Source: Pholiota molesta (lineage: Eukaryota; Basidiomycota; Agaricomycetes; Agaricales; Strophariaceae). From it: a stretch of DNA of 64,000 nt. A model generated the notes under the pieces. That model was given only the letters and a program-made list of their open reading frames with translations. It made no database searches and was not told the DNA's origin. Location of the stretch: assembly GCA_014925825.1 (NCBI GenBank), contig JACGCK010000135.1, forward strand, positions 1 to 64,000. Reading direction: 5' to 3'. Shown here piece after piece: positions 34,172 to 45,503 of this stretch (position 1 is its first letter; each line of letters opens with the position of its first letter). The translations under genes were made by a program, and so were the position numbers.

Positions 34172-34714
34172 GTCCGTGATTATATTTACTACATTACACT
34201 AGTCAGCCTTGCAATAACACCTGATCTCACTTCCAGCTACTCACGGCAAAAATGTAGGCGCTCTCGACTTTTGGCGCCGTGGCAGTGCACTTGATTCACA
34301 AACCCTTTTGGGTAAGGCGTCGATGGGTTATGACGTCGAATGCGCAAGGCGGCGGGGCTTGGTTTCGTGCCACAGCTGGAGGAAAATTGTGGTCAGGATT
34401 GTGGTAGATGTTGTTCGCCATCTCGAGGGTGTTGAGCTCAAGTAGATACAAAACTAGGCACATACAGCGTACTCTTTTCTTTTAAATATTCAAGGTTGCC
34501 AGGTGAAATTGCGTCCTATCACCTATGTACTCAATGAATAAATTTTCTATATAAAAAAAACATAAACGGTGAATGGTAGTCTACGAAATTCTTAAAACAA
34601 ACGTTCCATCAAGAGCATCTCATCCAAGTCATCTCGCTGCAGCGTAAACCAATCATCTGCCAGTAAATACCGTCCGTCTCCCGCCCAATTTTACGGGCTA
34701 GTCCTGCAGCGTTA
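34172..34714. other. Convergent 3' flanks
   Basis: Between GTPases 1 and 2; no gene seen. Includes an A-rich run near 34553. Confidence 0.5.
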
Positions 34715-35498
34715 TTAGTTTGAGTTTTTTATCAGAGATTCCACGGCAGCCCATCCGCTCTCTGCTGTTCCATAGTGTCGTGTAATTGTTGACTGTTTAT
34801 CGCTGACTTTTGTCCACTTCTCGGAGATCTCTCGAAACCGTTCTTCTCCACCTCCTCCTTTCAACGTCTCCCACATCGTTGTGACGAGAATCACCCGTGA
34901 ATAGGCGTTGGCTCCGAGTAACCGTTGAAGCATCTCGGTATTGAGTAGAGGGAAATCAGTCATTCTTTTGTCCGTAATTCTGTAGAGACATACGATGCCA
35001 TCAATTGGGGGAGAACCTAGTCTGCGCCATTTTTTGTCAATCGAATAGGTGCACATGAATGCCAGTACCCACTTGTTCTTTCTCAACCAAGTTGTTACAT
35101 TTTTTTCGAATTCTCTTTCGGAAACCGGCAAGGTTTTATTTGGATTCGGAAATGGTGGTGTGTCGACGAAGATGACTTTTTTTTTATGATGGGCTGGGTC
35201 TGATGTAACATGTACGATTTTTTTCGTCGTAGAGGAGAGCGACTTTCCGACTTTGAGCACCTCCCTTCCGACTAAAGTATTGATAAACTATCTAAATATT
35301 CAGATTTCTCGACACAATGCCTTAGAACGAAGCTCACTCACTTGAGTCTTGCCCGTTCCTGTCGACCCTATAACACTGGTAAAAATTATTTTCCGTCTTA
35401 AGCATGTGTAATATAACATAACAAGGAACTTTTTACAGTATGATTTTTGGTCTTCGCTCCTTTGCGTCTGTAGGTGGTTTTGAAGATGTACACCCCAT
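34715..35498 (-). CDS. Small GTPase-like protein with N-terminal lipidation signal, cluster member 2
   Basis: Three exons: 35498-35437, 35375-35342 and 35287-34715; 222 residues, all in phase. The P-loop exon is 34 nt, as in the two sister genes. The protein begins Met-Gly-Cys-Thr-Ser-Ser, a classic signal for N-myristoylation of Gly2 with palmitoylation at Cys3, so membrane attachment is likely. G1 is G-S-T-G-T-G-K-T (24-31) and a switch I-like S-S-T-T-K follows. G3 reads D-T-P-P (74-77), so the DxxG glycine is replaced by Pro; G4 reads T-M-W-E, with Glu for the usual Asp. It also lacks the long coiled-coil tail of its sisters. Nucleotide binding may persist but hydrolysis and guanine choice should be altered. 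Confidence 0.75.
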
Positions 35499-35667
35499 GG
35501 TAGTAGTGAAGATTTAAGTTTGCCTCATGCTCCAATCGTGTTAACCCCGCCTATTATTATAATTAAATTCAATGAGAATTTCGAGGAACCAAGAGGGCTG
35601 TACAAGGCTGTACTTACTCACTAGCGTCACTGTTTGGGTGACAGATTAGTGACACCACGCCTTATCT

Positions 35668-36016
35668 CTATTGTATTTCCTCCTGGTGGCGCAGCCAGAA
35701 TGGGTTGTTCGGCGCGGCCACAATATGCCCATAACTCTGGGTCGAGAGACTGTCGAGACCTGTCGACTACATATGACTTAATCTTCTCAGGTTTTCAGGT
35801 TTTGTGAATATGAATGCCGTTGGCACGGTCATATATGTGTGTGCCGGATATTCTTACATTCTACTTCCTCCTGATGGGCCATGGCGCAGCCAGAAAGCCA
35901 AATTGGTTTGGCTGGCACGTCCACAATATTCCCATAGCTCTGGGTTGATACTACTTACATAGGACTTAATCTTCTCAGGTTTTCAAAATTTCCGTGAAGA
36001 ACGCAGTTGGCATCAC
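35668..36016. repeat. Diverged direct repeat, two units of about 160 bp
   Basis: Unit 1 (about 35668-35830) and unit 2 (about 35850-36016) share blocks in the same order: TTCCTCCTG, TGGCGCAGCCAGAA, CCACAATAT, CCCATA and CTCTGGGT, then GACTTAATCTTCTCAGGTTT, then GCAGTTGGCA/GCCGTTGGCA. Neither unit has coding features. Confidence 0.7.
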
Positions 36017-37519
36017 ACCAGGAAATGCGCGGGAAACTGCGCGTGGCGGCCGGTGACCCGTGCCCGTGCGTGGCCGTGCCAGACGTGCCACGCACAGTGT
36101 GCAACGTTTGTGCATGGTGTGCATGCGAATACGAAGGGATTGTGTGTGGTGTGTGCGGGCAGGTGCCAAAGGGGGTAGACGATCCAAGATGATCATGATC
36201 GATGATGGATGAGTGAAATTGAACATTTGAACATCATGACATTGGGTGACTGAGCGTCTAAAATTAAATCTAGCGCCTACCCACCCACGCCTGGTAGGTA
36301 CGCTGCTAACACGCCTCTAACATGTCTAAAAATGTTGGTTGGTTTCTATCCAAAGATACTTACTACTATACTCGCCAACCCAACGTACCTCTAGCTGTGA
36401 GGAACATAGCGAATGGTTACAATGCCGAGATGGCAAGAGGTACATTGAACTGATGATAGTTGGACAAAGATGGACCGCTTACTACTAGTATCCAATAGAT
36501 ACGACGAACAGCAGCCCAAGGAGCAACGACCACGAGTCAAGTTCTATCTTTAACGTCATCAGAAGGTTGTCTCATGACTCACCTTTGCCTCCTGCATTAG
36601 GCTGGAACGAAAATCGCGACAAGAAATCGATAGGCGTGCCTATTCTGTGCCATGGACACTTCTCTGGTACATACCGCTGAGATTAATCCAGGCTTTTCTT
36701 CGCCCTCTGGGAAAGATGGTCAGTGACCTTGACCGGACAAGTGTGGGCGGTGATTTGCGGGTAGGAATGTTCCATTAAGCATTATCCAAAAACAAAACAC
36801 TCGAAACGATAGTTGCCACCACTGTAATTGGCGTCCTGTTCGGCTTCGTACACCTGATCCCTAGCTGGTTTCTTGACTTCTCGTCGCATCAATAAATGTG
36901 GGTTTTGGCGTATTTCTGCGATTATTATAACCGGAGAACCTACAATTCTGGGACTCTTTATGACTTGAGAGGAGCCAAAGCAAAATAGGCAATAGGCAGC
37001 AATATACATGCGACGCCGTATATTCTGGTTTTGGCGGCCCCCCAATTACCACTGCTTAGAGGTGTGTAGCAGGAATAATTATAAGTTATAAAAATGCGGT
37101 GGTTCGAATTTGTACTAGACTTTGACTAGACTCGTTACCAGTCCTTCGATAAGATGCTCGATTTTAGGCTCGGAGGTCCTCTGATCCATAGCCCGGGCCC
37201 ATTTTCATAGCGATGAGCCCGCCTCGTGGTGGGGAGTTCAAGTTGTTTGCAAGACACGTCGGCGGCCCTCCTAACATCCGGGGTTTATAATAGCTCAGAT
37301 TCACATCCATATGTTACTCATTGAGACTCCTTCCGCACACTCAGTTTGAGGATTTTAGTTCAAACGGTTCCCAGCGAAATTGTATTATATAAATAGAAGT
37401 AGAAACTTTTACATAGAAATTTGCTTGAGCTACCAGTTTCAAAGACACAAAAACCGATGAAAATCAAGCTACGAGTCGCAATTCAGTACTCCCTCGTAGA
37501 GCGCTATTTTTGATCAGCT
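36017..37519. other. Intergenic, no gene recognised
   Basis: About 1.5 kb between GTPases 2 and 3. Short Cys-rich frames near 36007-36190 have no start context or family match. Confidence 0.45.
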
Positions 37520-38547
37520 CTATGGTAGCCATTGAAGATTTAGCAAATTACTCACAAATTGAAGGTTTTCAAGTTGCGGGACGCGTTTAAGAAATGTCAC
37601 TATTCGAGTCATGAGCGGCACGTTGAATTGTTTGAGGTCGCTCTTGTTCTTTATCTCCGCCCGCAGATGGTTCAAATCGTTGAAAGCAGCTTGGGCCAAC
37701 ACCTTTGCAGCATGTGTCTGGGTGATATGCTTGTTCTGCTGGACCAATTCCTTCTGCACTAGGAGGGTTTGTGATTTTCTGTCGTAGCTACTCATCATCG
37801 AGTCGATGATATTCCACACGGTTTCAGATGTATTATAAGAGCGAGCAGTAGAAGCGCCGTCCTCGATCATGTCCCTCCAATAGTTAGTTTTCAATTCTTG
37901 TTCCCGCGCGTTCCCATTGATTGTGGGCGAGAGCGAATCCCACATAGTTGTGACCAGCACCACATTCTTGGCGGCTGAAGGGCCGCAAAGCTCTTTGAAC
38001 ATCTTGAAGTTGCGAAGACGGGATGCAGTCATACGTTTGGCTATGATTTGATGGGTATATATAACCCCAGCAGGCGTAACTTTGCTTCGTTTGTAACTTT
38101 AGAAAATCTAAGCGTCGCTTATCCTCTAAAACGGTTCGATTTTACTCACCTTTTCGCCAGCCACCCCGCAATCATCTTCAGAATATCCATCTCGGATTTC
38201 ACAGTGTCGTCAAAGCCAGGAGTGTCGACAAGGACAAGTCTGTCTTGATATAAAACATGCCCACGAATGCGAAAGGCTTTGATGTTGCTTGTGCACGATT
38301 TCAATTCATGGCCAACGATGCCAGCCTGCTCAGTGAGTTTCGCTATCATCTGTACAGAGTCCTTAAGTGATAAGCGATAGAGCTGTGAACGTAGATTGTT
38401 TATAGTCACATTACTCTTTCCAGAACCAGTAGGACCCATGAATCTGTTAAATCAATTAACATTTGTCGAGTTTGAGTTGGATCGCACTTACACGATAACA
38501 AGATCGTCCTTGTTGAAATTATTCACGTTGGTTTTAGAGTGGGGCAT
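37520..38547 (-). CDS. AIG1/Era-like P-loop GTPase, cluster member 3
   Basis: Four exons: 38547-38492, 38443-38410, 38349-38150 and 38096-37520; 288 residues. Motifs: G1 G-P-T-G-S-G-K-S (22-29), a switch-like E-L-K-S-C-T-S, G3 D-T-P-G-F-D-D, and G4-like T-M-W-D. Exon sizes 34 and 200 equal those of member 1. The C-terminal half is a charged helical region with L-L-V-Q-K-E-L. The 3' end is uncertain: a GTGAGT at about 37553 could open a last intron, replacing the final 11 residues by a few others. No targeting signal is seen, so it is probably cytosolic or bound through partners. Confidence 0.8.
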
Positions 38548-39713
38548 TGTCCAGATCGAAGGAAAAGTTTGTGTTGCTGTCTATTCGCAAAGTTAGAATA
38601 AGTAGCAACTGGGATGGACACATAACTTCGCAAATCGGTGTGAATTACTTATGCGCTGTAAAAACGTTGCAACAACGATGAAGGAGCATTGCATTGTGGA
38701 TTCAAACATGTTGAAAAAGCGAGGCAAGAGTTTTCTCTTGCGGCGCCTAATAACGAGCAAACGTTGGTTTCCATCGACACCACGCAAGCGCCCCTTCAGC
38801 TTCCGAAGAGCAGCAAGAATAGCGTGTGGTGCTTGCTATCATATGTCTTAGCAGAAATGTTGCCCACTGCAATTCTCAACCATGAATAACAAAAGATCCA
38901 TAGACAAGATAAAACGTGTGTTGATGATATTTCCTATCGCGAATCAGCTATAAATATATTTCAATGCTGAAATTGAAAGGTCGTACTCAAGTTGTATTGA
39001 TAATTCCCCTCCCACTAAGTTCAAGAAGGATTCTAGCATGGTACAGCCAATCGAATGGCCAAAGTCTTCAAACCCAAAGCTTCGAGAGCAAATGCAACCG
39101 AATTTTGAGAAGGTGCCGGTAACTTCCAACGCCACCTATGTACATATTAATTAATGCTCATTTCAAGGAGGTAAAATGCCCAAAACAAGTTCTCTATGTA
39201 AACCGGAAAAGGACGATAGACATACCTAATTGTGACCTGGGCTTCTCAGCACTTTGGGAGCCATCAGCGCTCAGCCTCAACACGCTCTCTTAATATTCCA
39301 AACTTCCTGAATGTTCGGAAGTATCTTCTATGATGACTTCATTTCCAGAAACATGTCCCGGCTAAAAGGTTGGATAGAGCGCCCACAAGTACAAAGACTG
39401 GGCATTGATAGTAGCAGCTGTGAAGTGAATACGCACCTCATGCAATGTTGCGTCCTCTCACAAGCATCATATGCAAACTCTCCGCGTAAGAATCAGTAAT
39501 CAAACTCTGACTAGACGCTTCGTAATTGCAGTGTGCACTTTCGTGATTGGGCCTTGAAACACTTGCTGTCAGCATAGTGAGGGCAATAATATTCGAGATC
39601 TGAGAGTTGAAGAGGGTAAAAAAGATGATCGTGGCCAAATATCTTTGCTCTGAGAAGAAGGGTTGAGGCAGATCATGACCCATCCATGAATAAACTTCGT
39701 GTCACAAGGACAC
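38548..39713. other. Intergenic, no gene recognised
   Basis: Upstream of GTPase 3 and downstream of the AlkB-type gene. A last AlkB exon may lie at about 39500-39640 if the GTAAGT at 39717 is used. Confidence 0.4.
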
Positions 39714-40811
39714 TTACGATTTCGAGGTAAAATGCAAAACATCGAACCCGGATCCATACGCAGCTTCCCAGTCGAAGTCGCTCTGCTGGTTTTCATCTCC
39801 AAACGCTAAGATCATTCTTTGCACCTCATCTTGATCACAAATGACCAACCCTGCGTCTCCCTTGTTCTTATTCTTCGCACCTTGGCCCCACATTCGAGAC
39901 TCATCTTTTGTCAGGTATGTCCCGATGTGTCGAAAGGTGAGACTGATCCTGCCTCCGTCTTTGAACTGTTCTTCGGGAGATTTGGTGCTCCAAGGGCGGT
40001 TGTCGTGATTAATGCCATGCAGCCATTTTGCGTTTGTCTCGAGACCCATGACGAAGATTGAGTTGTGGGGAAGGGGAATGCGTTGGGCAAGGCGAGGAGT
40101 GCCTGCGGGTATCGGCGAAGGCTCGGGATCATCAGGCGGCTTGTCTGCCTTTGGGGTTCTGTCTTTCTTGAGGCGGAGAGTCATCGTTCGTTGCGCGCCG
40201 AAAGAGACATTGACGATGCTAGAGCCTCTGACGACGTCGATAGTTTTATCGGAGTGTTCAGATATATTATCTTTGCCGCTGCGATAAAATTGGATGAGAA
40301 CGTGGTTCATAGGATGGTTGAGAACCTGTAGAAACATTATGTTTTTAATAACAATATTTCATTGCACGCGGTTTGAGAAGAAGTACCTTTTCGACATGAG
40401 CACGAATCATCGACACAGTTGGAGAAAATGGGGCTAGTGGCGGTGACTCGTCTGCGGGATGACGATATACAGGAAAACTACGAGGCAATCAGTTGGAGGT
40501 GCTTGAACAGGTCAACTGATACTCACCTTCCGTCATCCGCAATCTCTCCTTCCACAGCTACGAGTCTTGGAACCTCCCCACCTAGCGATATGTTGTCAAT
40601 ATAGAGACCCGCTAGCTGATTCGAAATTCGTACCTCTGTGATGCATCGTCTGCCATTTGACCTCCGTCTGCATCTTCTCAAATGCATCATTTGCAAGCTC
40701 CGCGGGCAAGAAATCGGTGACCAAGTACGAATCTCCCGCTCCAAGGACATCGCCGACTCCAAGGACGGGCGCTTTGGGTGGCTTCCTTTTGTTCCGACTA
40801 GATTCTGCCAT
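39714..40811 (-). CDS. AlkB-type Fe(II)/2-oxoglutarate dioxygenase
   Basis: Four exons: 40811-40634, 40581-40527, 40477-40387 and 40325-39714; 311 residues. AlkB enzymes remove alkyl groups from nucleic acid bases or act on proteins by oxidative demethylation. The double-stranded beta-helix residues are all present: H132-S-D134, His211 in W-L-H-G, and Arg234/Arg240 in R-I-S-L-T-F-R (the R-x5-R pair that binds 2-oxoglutarate). The substrate-side pattern (H-H-R-G-G-E-V-P-R near 57, R-H-P-A-D-E) is typical of a fungal branch. The end is taken as TAA at 39714-39716. This stop overlaps a perfect GTAAGT donor, so a further exon after a CTTCTTCTCAG acceptor near 39642 is possible. The substrate cannot be told from sequence. 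Confidence 0.85.
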
Positions 40812-41430
40812 AATCGCACCAGCCAAAAGTTTGTGATTGGACTTCGCAGAACTTGGACCAGTATGGGCGTTAACGCGTTAACGAGTGATGGGGTGGAAGC
40901 TGAGTGGTGTAGATGGTAGCAAGGCTGATTGCTATCCAGTTGCCGTGCTTCGCAGAAGGGTCCAACTATCAATGTTCGATTCATACTAGCGGAGGACATG
41001 TTGGTTGCGGGCCGACCTGGCGCGAAAGGCTGTAACGAGTTTGTCTCCGCCACAAAGTTTCAAACTCATTCGGGACCATTGATCTGCTGCTTCAATATTC
41101 AATACTTGCATCCATCTTCCCATCCCATTCAGTCAGTGGGAAACTCTTCATACTCCTTATTGAAATGTAGCTTGGGCGCAAAGGTCTGTGATTGAACCTT
41201 CCTGAATTGTTCCATTTTACTAACGTTCTTCTGGAAATTCAATCGATGTATCAAGATAGAACCATCCCATGACCAACAGCCACTGCGAATACGAGTACAA
41301 CGAAAGATGGGATGTGACCGAAATACAGTGCTTTGATGACTATCTGCCTGAGATACCCATACAAAGGCAACCAAAATGGACACAATTCAAATCCCATTCC
41401 TCCGACAAGCCCTCAGAGCTGCTATCTGAT
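40812..41430. promoter_or_regulatory. Divergent upstream region of the AlkB-type gene and DUF4419 copy 2
   Basis: These 619 bp separate the divergent starts. A longer N-terminus for DUF4419 from an ATG at 41269 is open but is not shared with copy 1, so it is treated as leader. Confidence 0.4.
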
Positions 41431-42944
41431 ATGGCAGCGCCTATCTATCTAAAGGTTGCCGACGTTGCGCCCCGCCCTCTAACACCTTTGTATCAAAAGG
41501 AGGTACTGCCCGAGACTCTCTTGCGCAATACGTGGGGCAATGAGGGACAAAACCGATGCAGGATAGGAACACTTCTCCAGACCTCATTTGACCCAGAGCA
41601 ACTCAAAACTGTTCGTCCAGAACGGAATGGGTTCATTGGGACGGTGCTCACAGCATACGGTCAACATCACCACCTTATCATCAGGTAAAATCACTACCTT
41701 TCTAGATGCATAGTGAACTTTCTCATTTAACATCAGGCCGGACGACATATGGCTTGCTATCCTAACACAGTTCAATTTCTAGTGAGTTTTTGTGATCAGT
41801 ATAATGATCTCAGACCCATGAAAACTTTCTAGCGTTAACGCCAACGCTGAACAACTGCGCTCCAAATTTGTGGCCCACGAAGGGAAAGAAACGCTTCGCG
41901 TTGACGCAAATAGACTTCCCGTCACTTGCTATCAAGATGTCTGAGAAGATTCACGAAAATGTATGCATCTTCCAGCTTGGTCGTCAATGGTCATCAGAGT
42001 TCACATGCCTCAGCTCGTAGACAAGGACTTCAAAGATTGGATTCTTCCTAGCTTTACAACAACGACAGACAATGACACGATCGTCTGTGCTGCAGCGATG
42101 ATGGCTACCCTCAAATCGTGAGTTATCAATCAGTCATCCTCTGATGACATTTTGTTGATCGCAGCGGTTTTCTATCACAATACATAGCTATTATGTCTAT
42201 GAAGGTGGAATCGTTTGCGGTATCCCCTCTATAACCTTGAAGGAACGCAAAAGGATTGGTTGTCGATCTTCCATCGCCTTGATAAGCTCGAAAATTTGGC
42301 GTCGAGCCAACGTTCTGGGCAGCACTCCTTCGACCCATTCTGAGCAAGTTCGTGCAAGCGTTCGACGGCGAAGTAGATACCGCTTTCTGGAAGACGATGG
42401 TAGACCGCTATGATATGTGCGGCGGTACACGATCTCTGGCTGGACTACCGTCTTCGGCATCTGGTCGGACGAGGGCCAGTGGAGGGGACCAGCCTTTGAC
42501 CGCACGCGCGCACACGCATCCTTCGCCACCATCGCAGAGTGCCAAATTCATACTTGATTTGGAGATGATGCCTGTCGGATTTTTCGACATCGAGCTTAAG
42601 CTTATAGATGATATGGAAGTACTCGAATGCATCGTCGTCGCCGGACACATTGCTAGCCTCGCTGAGGGAGCTGCCCAAGATACAATCCGACCGCTGTCCG
42701 GGTGGTTCGTTTTACGAAGACCGATACGACGCAGCCTACCGCTTTACAGGCGAAATTGAAAGCTCAAGAGTGGCCAAAGTCAAAGAAACGCAAAAGGGAT
42801 GTCGCCTTTCGAGACAAAAAGGCGAAGAGGAACACGGGCGGCAATCCTGGTAAAGAGAATGGAGAGTTATCGCATGGGAGTGGATGTTTTTGCATCACGG
42901 GTAGTATGTTTGCTTCAGTTCTTTCTCTTTTTCGACCGAAATGA
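41431..42944 (+). pseudogene. DUF4419 family protein, copy 2, with about six frameshifts
   Basis: Exon order matches copy 1: 41431-41684, 41737-41781 (45 nt in both), 41833-41960, about 42018-42118, then about 42188-42944. Conserved blocks are easy to see: P-D-D-I-W-L-A-I-L-T-Q, T-D-N-D-T-I-V, C-G-I-P-S-I-T-L, R-P-I-L-S-K-F-V, M-C-G-G, S-G-W-T-T-V-F-G-I-W, M-P-V-G-F-F-D-I-E-L and R-P-L-S-G-W-F. They sit in different frames. Changes are needed near 41911, 42240, 42292, 42424, 42552 and 42711; four look like losses of one base, and two (41911, 42552) like a gain of one base. As written it cannot make the full protein. Decay or base-calling error are both possible. The first intron here has a normal GT donor. 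Confidence 0.7.
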
Positions 42945-43071
42945 TTGCTTTGTACTTACTAAATTCGACAATGTAACTTTGAAAATACAATGTTATATGA
43001 TCTAGAAATACTCTTGACAGATGTGGATGGATAAAAATAAATGACATAACGCGATCTCAACCAAGAGCTCT

Positions 43072-44573
43072 TCAGTGCACTCCGGGATCAAACTCATCAC
43101 ACCCAACACTCGCCAACCACTTCTCGCGCATTGTCTGTCTCTGACACACAATACTCTGTCCCGCCATACAAGTGGCCGCGGGACATGAATGTACCTCCCG
43201 GAGCCTCGTCAACGAACCTACCTTTTTCCCAGCGCGATTGCGAAGTCCGTTCGCGGCAGAGTTGAATCCCAAATTTCCAGGATCGGGTACGCACCCCATC
43301 GACGAGCTGGGAAGACATAGACGGAGGGACGGGAGTGTGCTGGAATCGACTGCGTATTCGAATATCCGTATGCGCTGCGCGGAGCTGAGAGTGGGGGCAA
43401 GGGCAGAGAGAATGTGTAGTTGGATCTCGGTGGGGAGGTAAGTGAATGAAAAGGAGCTATGCGTTGGAACATCTGGGACATCAGTTGTCTGTCGTTGTTG
43501 TTGAGGTAGTGGGGAGCAGTCGCAATCCTCGCATGGTGCTGTCAGTGGCGGTTGAGCAGGCTTCCTTTTCTTCTGGAGCATCAGCCTCGAATATTTCAAG
43601 AGCAACAATGCTTCCTTGGTCGTATTCTGCTTTAAAAACATGTTTCGGGAAAGGATTAGCTTCAAGGAATGATGCAATCGTCCCCATCCACATCCACTGC
43701 CGCCGGTGTAGCTCATGATTGCCTCCTGGGCCGATAACATCTCGTCCATGTCATCTCCTTCCGTATTCTCATCATCCTCTTCGCCGGATGTCGTACCATC
43801 GACCTCATTGGAGTACAATTCTACTTTCTCCATAGTCCAACAACGTTGGATGGCAGTGATAACGGCGCGTACTCCGCTATATCCCATGTGGTTCGCGTTG
43901 GCGTGCAGTTCAGTTAGCTTGCATGGATGTGTCTGATTTCCGACGTAAACGGCAAGAGCAAGAGCGTCGTCCTTGGTCAGGCCTGTCATTGTCAGGCCAA
44001 GATGGCGCAGTGATGGTAGGGTAGGTAAGAGTGAGAAAATGTTGCTTTGAAGGAAGCAGATAACGAATTGTTGGATAGAATAAGCCGTGATAGCGACGAT
44101 AGGGGTGTAGATGATTCTGGGGAGCTAAATGACAACGAAGAGAAAAGCGCGTGAGCTAACTCTCCACTGCCCGCAATTTCGTTCTGTAATATCGAATTCA
44201 GATCCAGTTGAAACCCTGCATAGTCTACTGACGTACGAATCGAAGGTTGAGCGTTGTCAAAGGGTTTGCATGGCTCGTGCCGTACCGCGACTTCAGGCTT
44301 TCCAACCACGTCACCAGTGCTTGAAATCCATTATCTCCCATGTGCACATCGTTCAGTGTGAGAGATGTAAAAGATCTTGGAAAGCCATCTGTGATCATTC
44401 CGAGGCATCAGAACCTCTCTTTCTTTCAAGGAAACCTAAAACTCTACCTTGAGGTGGGTTCCGTTCATCTCCTGATATCAGCCATCGAAAGAGCTCCTCA
44501 CAGCCTGATCATAGAGTGTGGTGTGTCTGAACTCGCAGACGTCAGAACTCGTCGAACCGGGTCTGGTTCGCAA
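43072..44573 (-). pseudogene. RNI/LRR-type protein, copy 1, frameshifted and with lost start codon
   Basis: Leucine-rich repeats of the ribonuclease-inhibitor type are visible (F-T-S-L-T-L-N, T-T-L-N-L-R-F, S-R-L-I-L-S-N-N-S-L, L-R-H-L-G-L-T-M-T-G-L-T-K-D-D). A C-terminal module L-P-T-E-I-Q-L-H-I-L-S-A-L-A-P follows, then a Cys-containing end. Compared with copy 2, the first codon is TTG instead of ATG (44573-44571). One base is missing near 44502 (before C-E-E-L-F-R-W-L) and one near 44038 (after S-F-K-A). A GTACGT..TTACAG intron interrupts the repeats at about 44236-44180. The parent protein probably bound partners through its repeats; its function is not known. Confidence 0.6.
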
Positions 44574-45503
44574 CGTATTGGCCAAATGGGCGCCTTCACT
44601 GCCATACATTAGATGATGGAACCAGTGAGGGAATGCCTTTAACAGACCTATTGACATCCCTGGAGATATGAGGGCCATTTTCGATACTCGGCAAGCTGAT
44701 ATTTGGTTTTTGTCTGGTTTGCGAATTCAAAAATCGATGCCGTCGAAAAGACTGCGTTGAACAATGTGATGGTGTTCGGAAAACTCTGCTCTTGACGAAG
44801 ATACCAGCTTCCTATCACGATTCGTATACCTGGTCAGACAAAGGAGGACGGATGTTGATTCGATGGATTGAGTTCAGTGGAAGTTTAAAGTCCAAGGCAA
44901 GTGAAAGGAGTCAGTCAGAGTCAGTATACTACTAGTACTTGGCTTTAGTCACGATCAAATTATGATGTCATGTGATCCCCAACTAATCGAATATTTCCCG
45001 ATCAGGCAGATATTGCCCATCTTGGATGTTACTGTTATGTTGAGTAAAGTATTAATACGGTCGATATAAAATATAGTAAAGAGCACATTTGCTTCGTATA
45101 TATGAGCTTCTACCAGAGCTCTGTGATATTTGCAGAGGCGCCAGCAAGCATCAGGAATGCATGTTACATCTATGACATCACATTGGCAGCCATCTGTAAG
45201 GGCGTGCTTTCCATATGAAGGATTCCAGCAGGAACATTTTCACTTGAGTATTTTTACAAGCACGTAATGTTACACTTTTACGATTACACTGTTAGGTCCA
45301 ATACAAAGCAAATACAAAACAATCTTTTCGTTGAAAAGGGGAGACCCCGGAGAGAACTGCAAAGCGAATGGGAAGTTTAGAGAAACAAGAATTTTTTGAC
45401 TGCATAGCAACTTTACGGAATGTAAAGAATATTCGTTATGACTTTAGCAAGAGTTGTACATGTCGTCATGACATGAAGGATGAAGCGACCGCAATTAAGC
45501 AGT
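44574..45503. other. Spacer between the RNI/LRR copies
   Basis: No gene seen. AT-rich; resembles the 46.9-47.4 kb flank upstream of copy 2 in parts (GACATCACATTGGCAGCCAT near 45175 against GACATCACATCGGGAGCCAT near 47431). Confidence 0.45.

Noticed and set aside
36007..36192. Cys-rich short open frame resembling a small secreted protein
   Set aside because: No signal peptide, and it overlaps the end of the direct repeat; composition is a simple TGTG-rich stretch.
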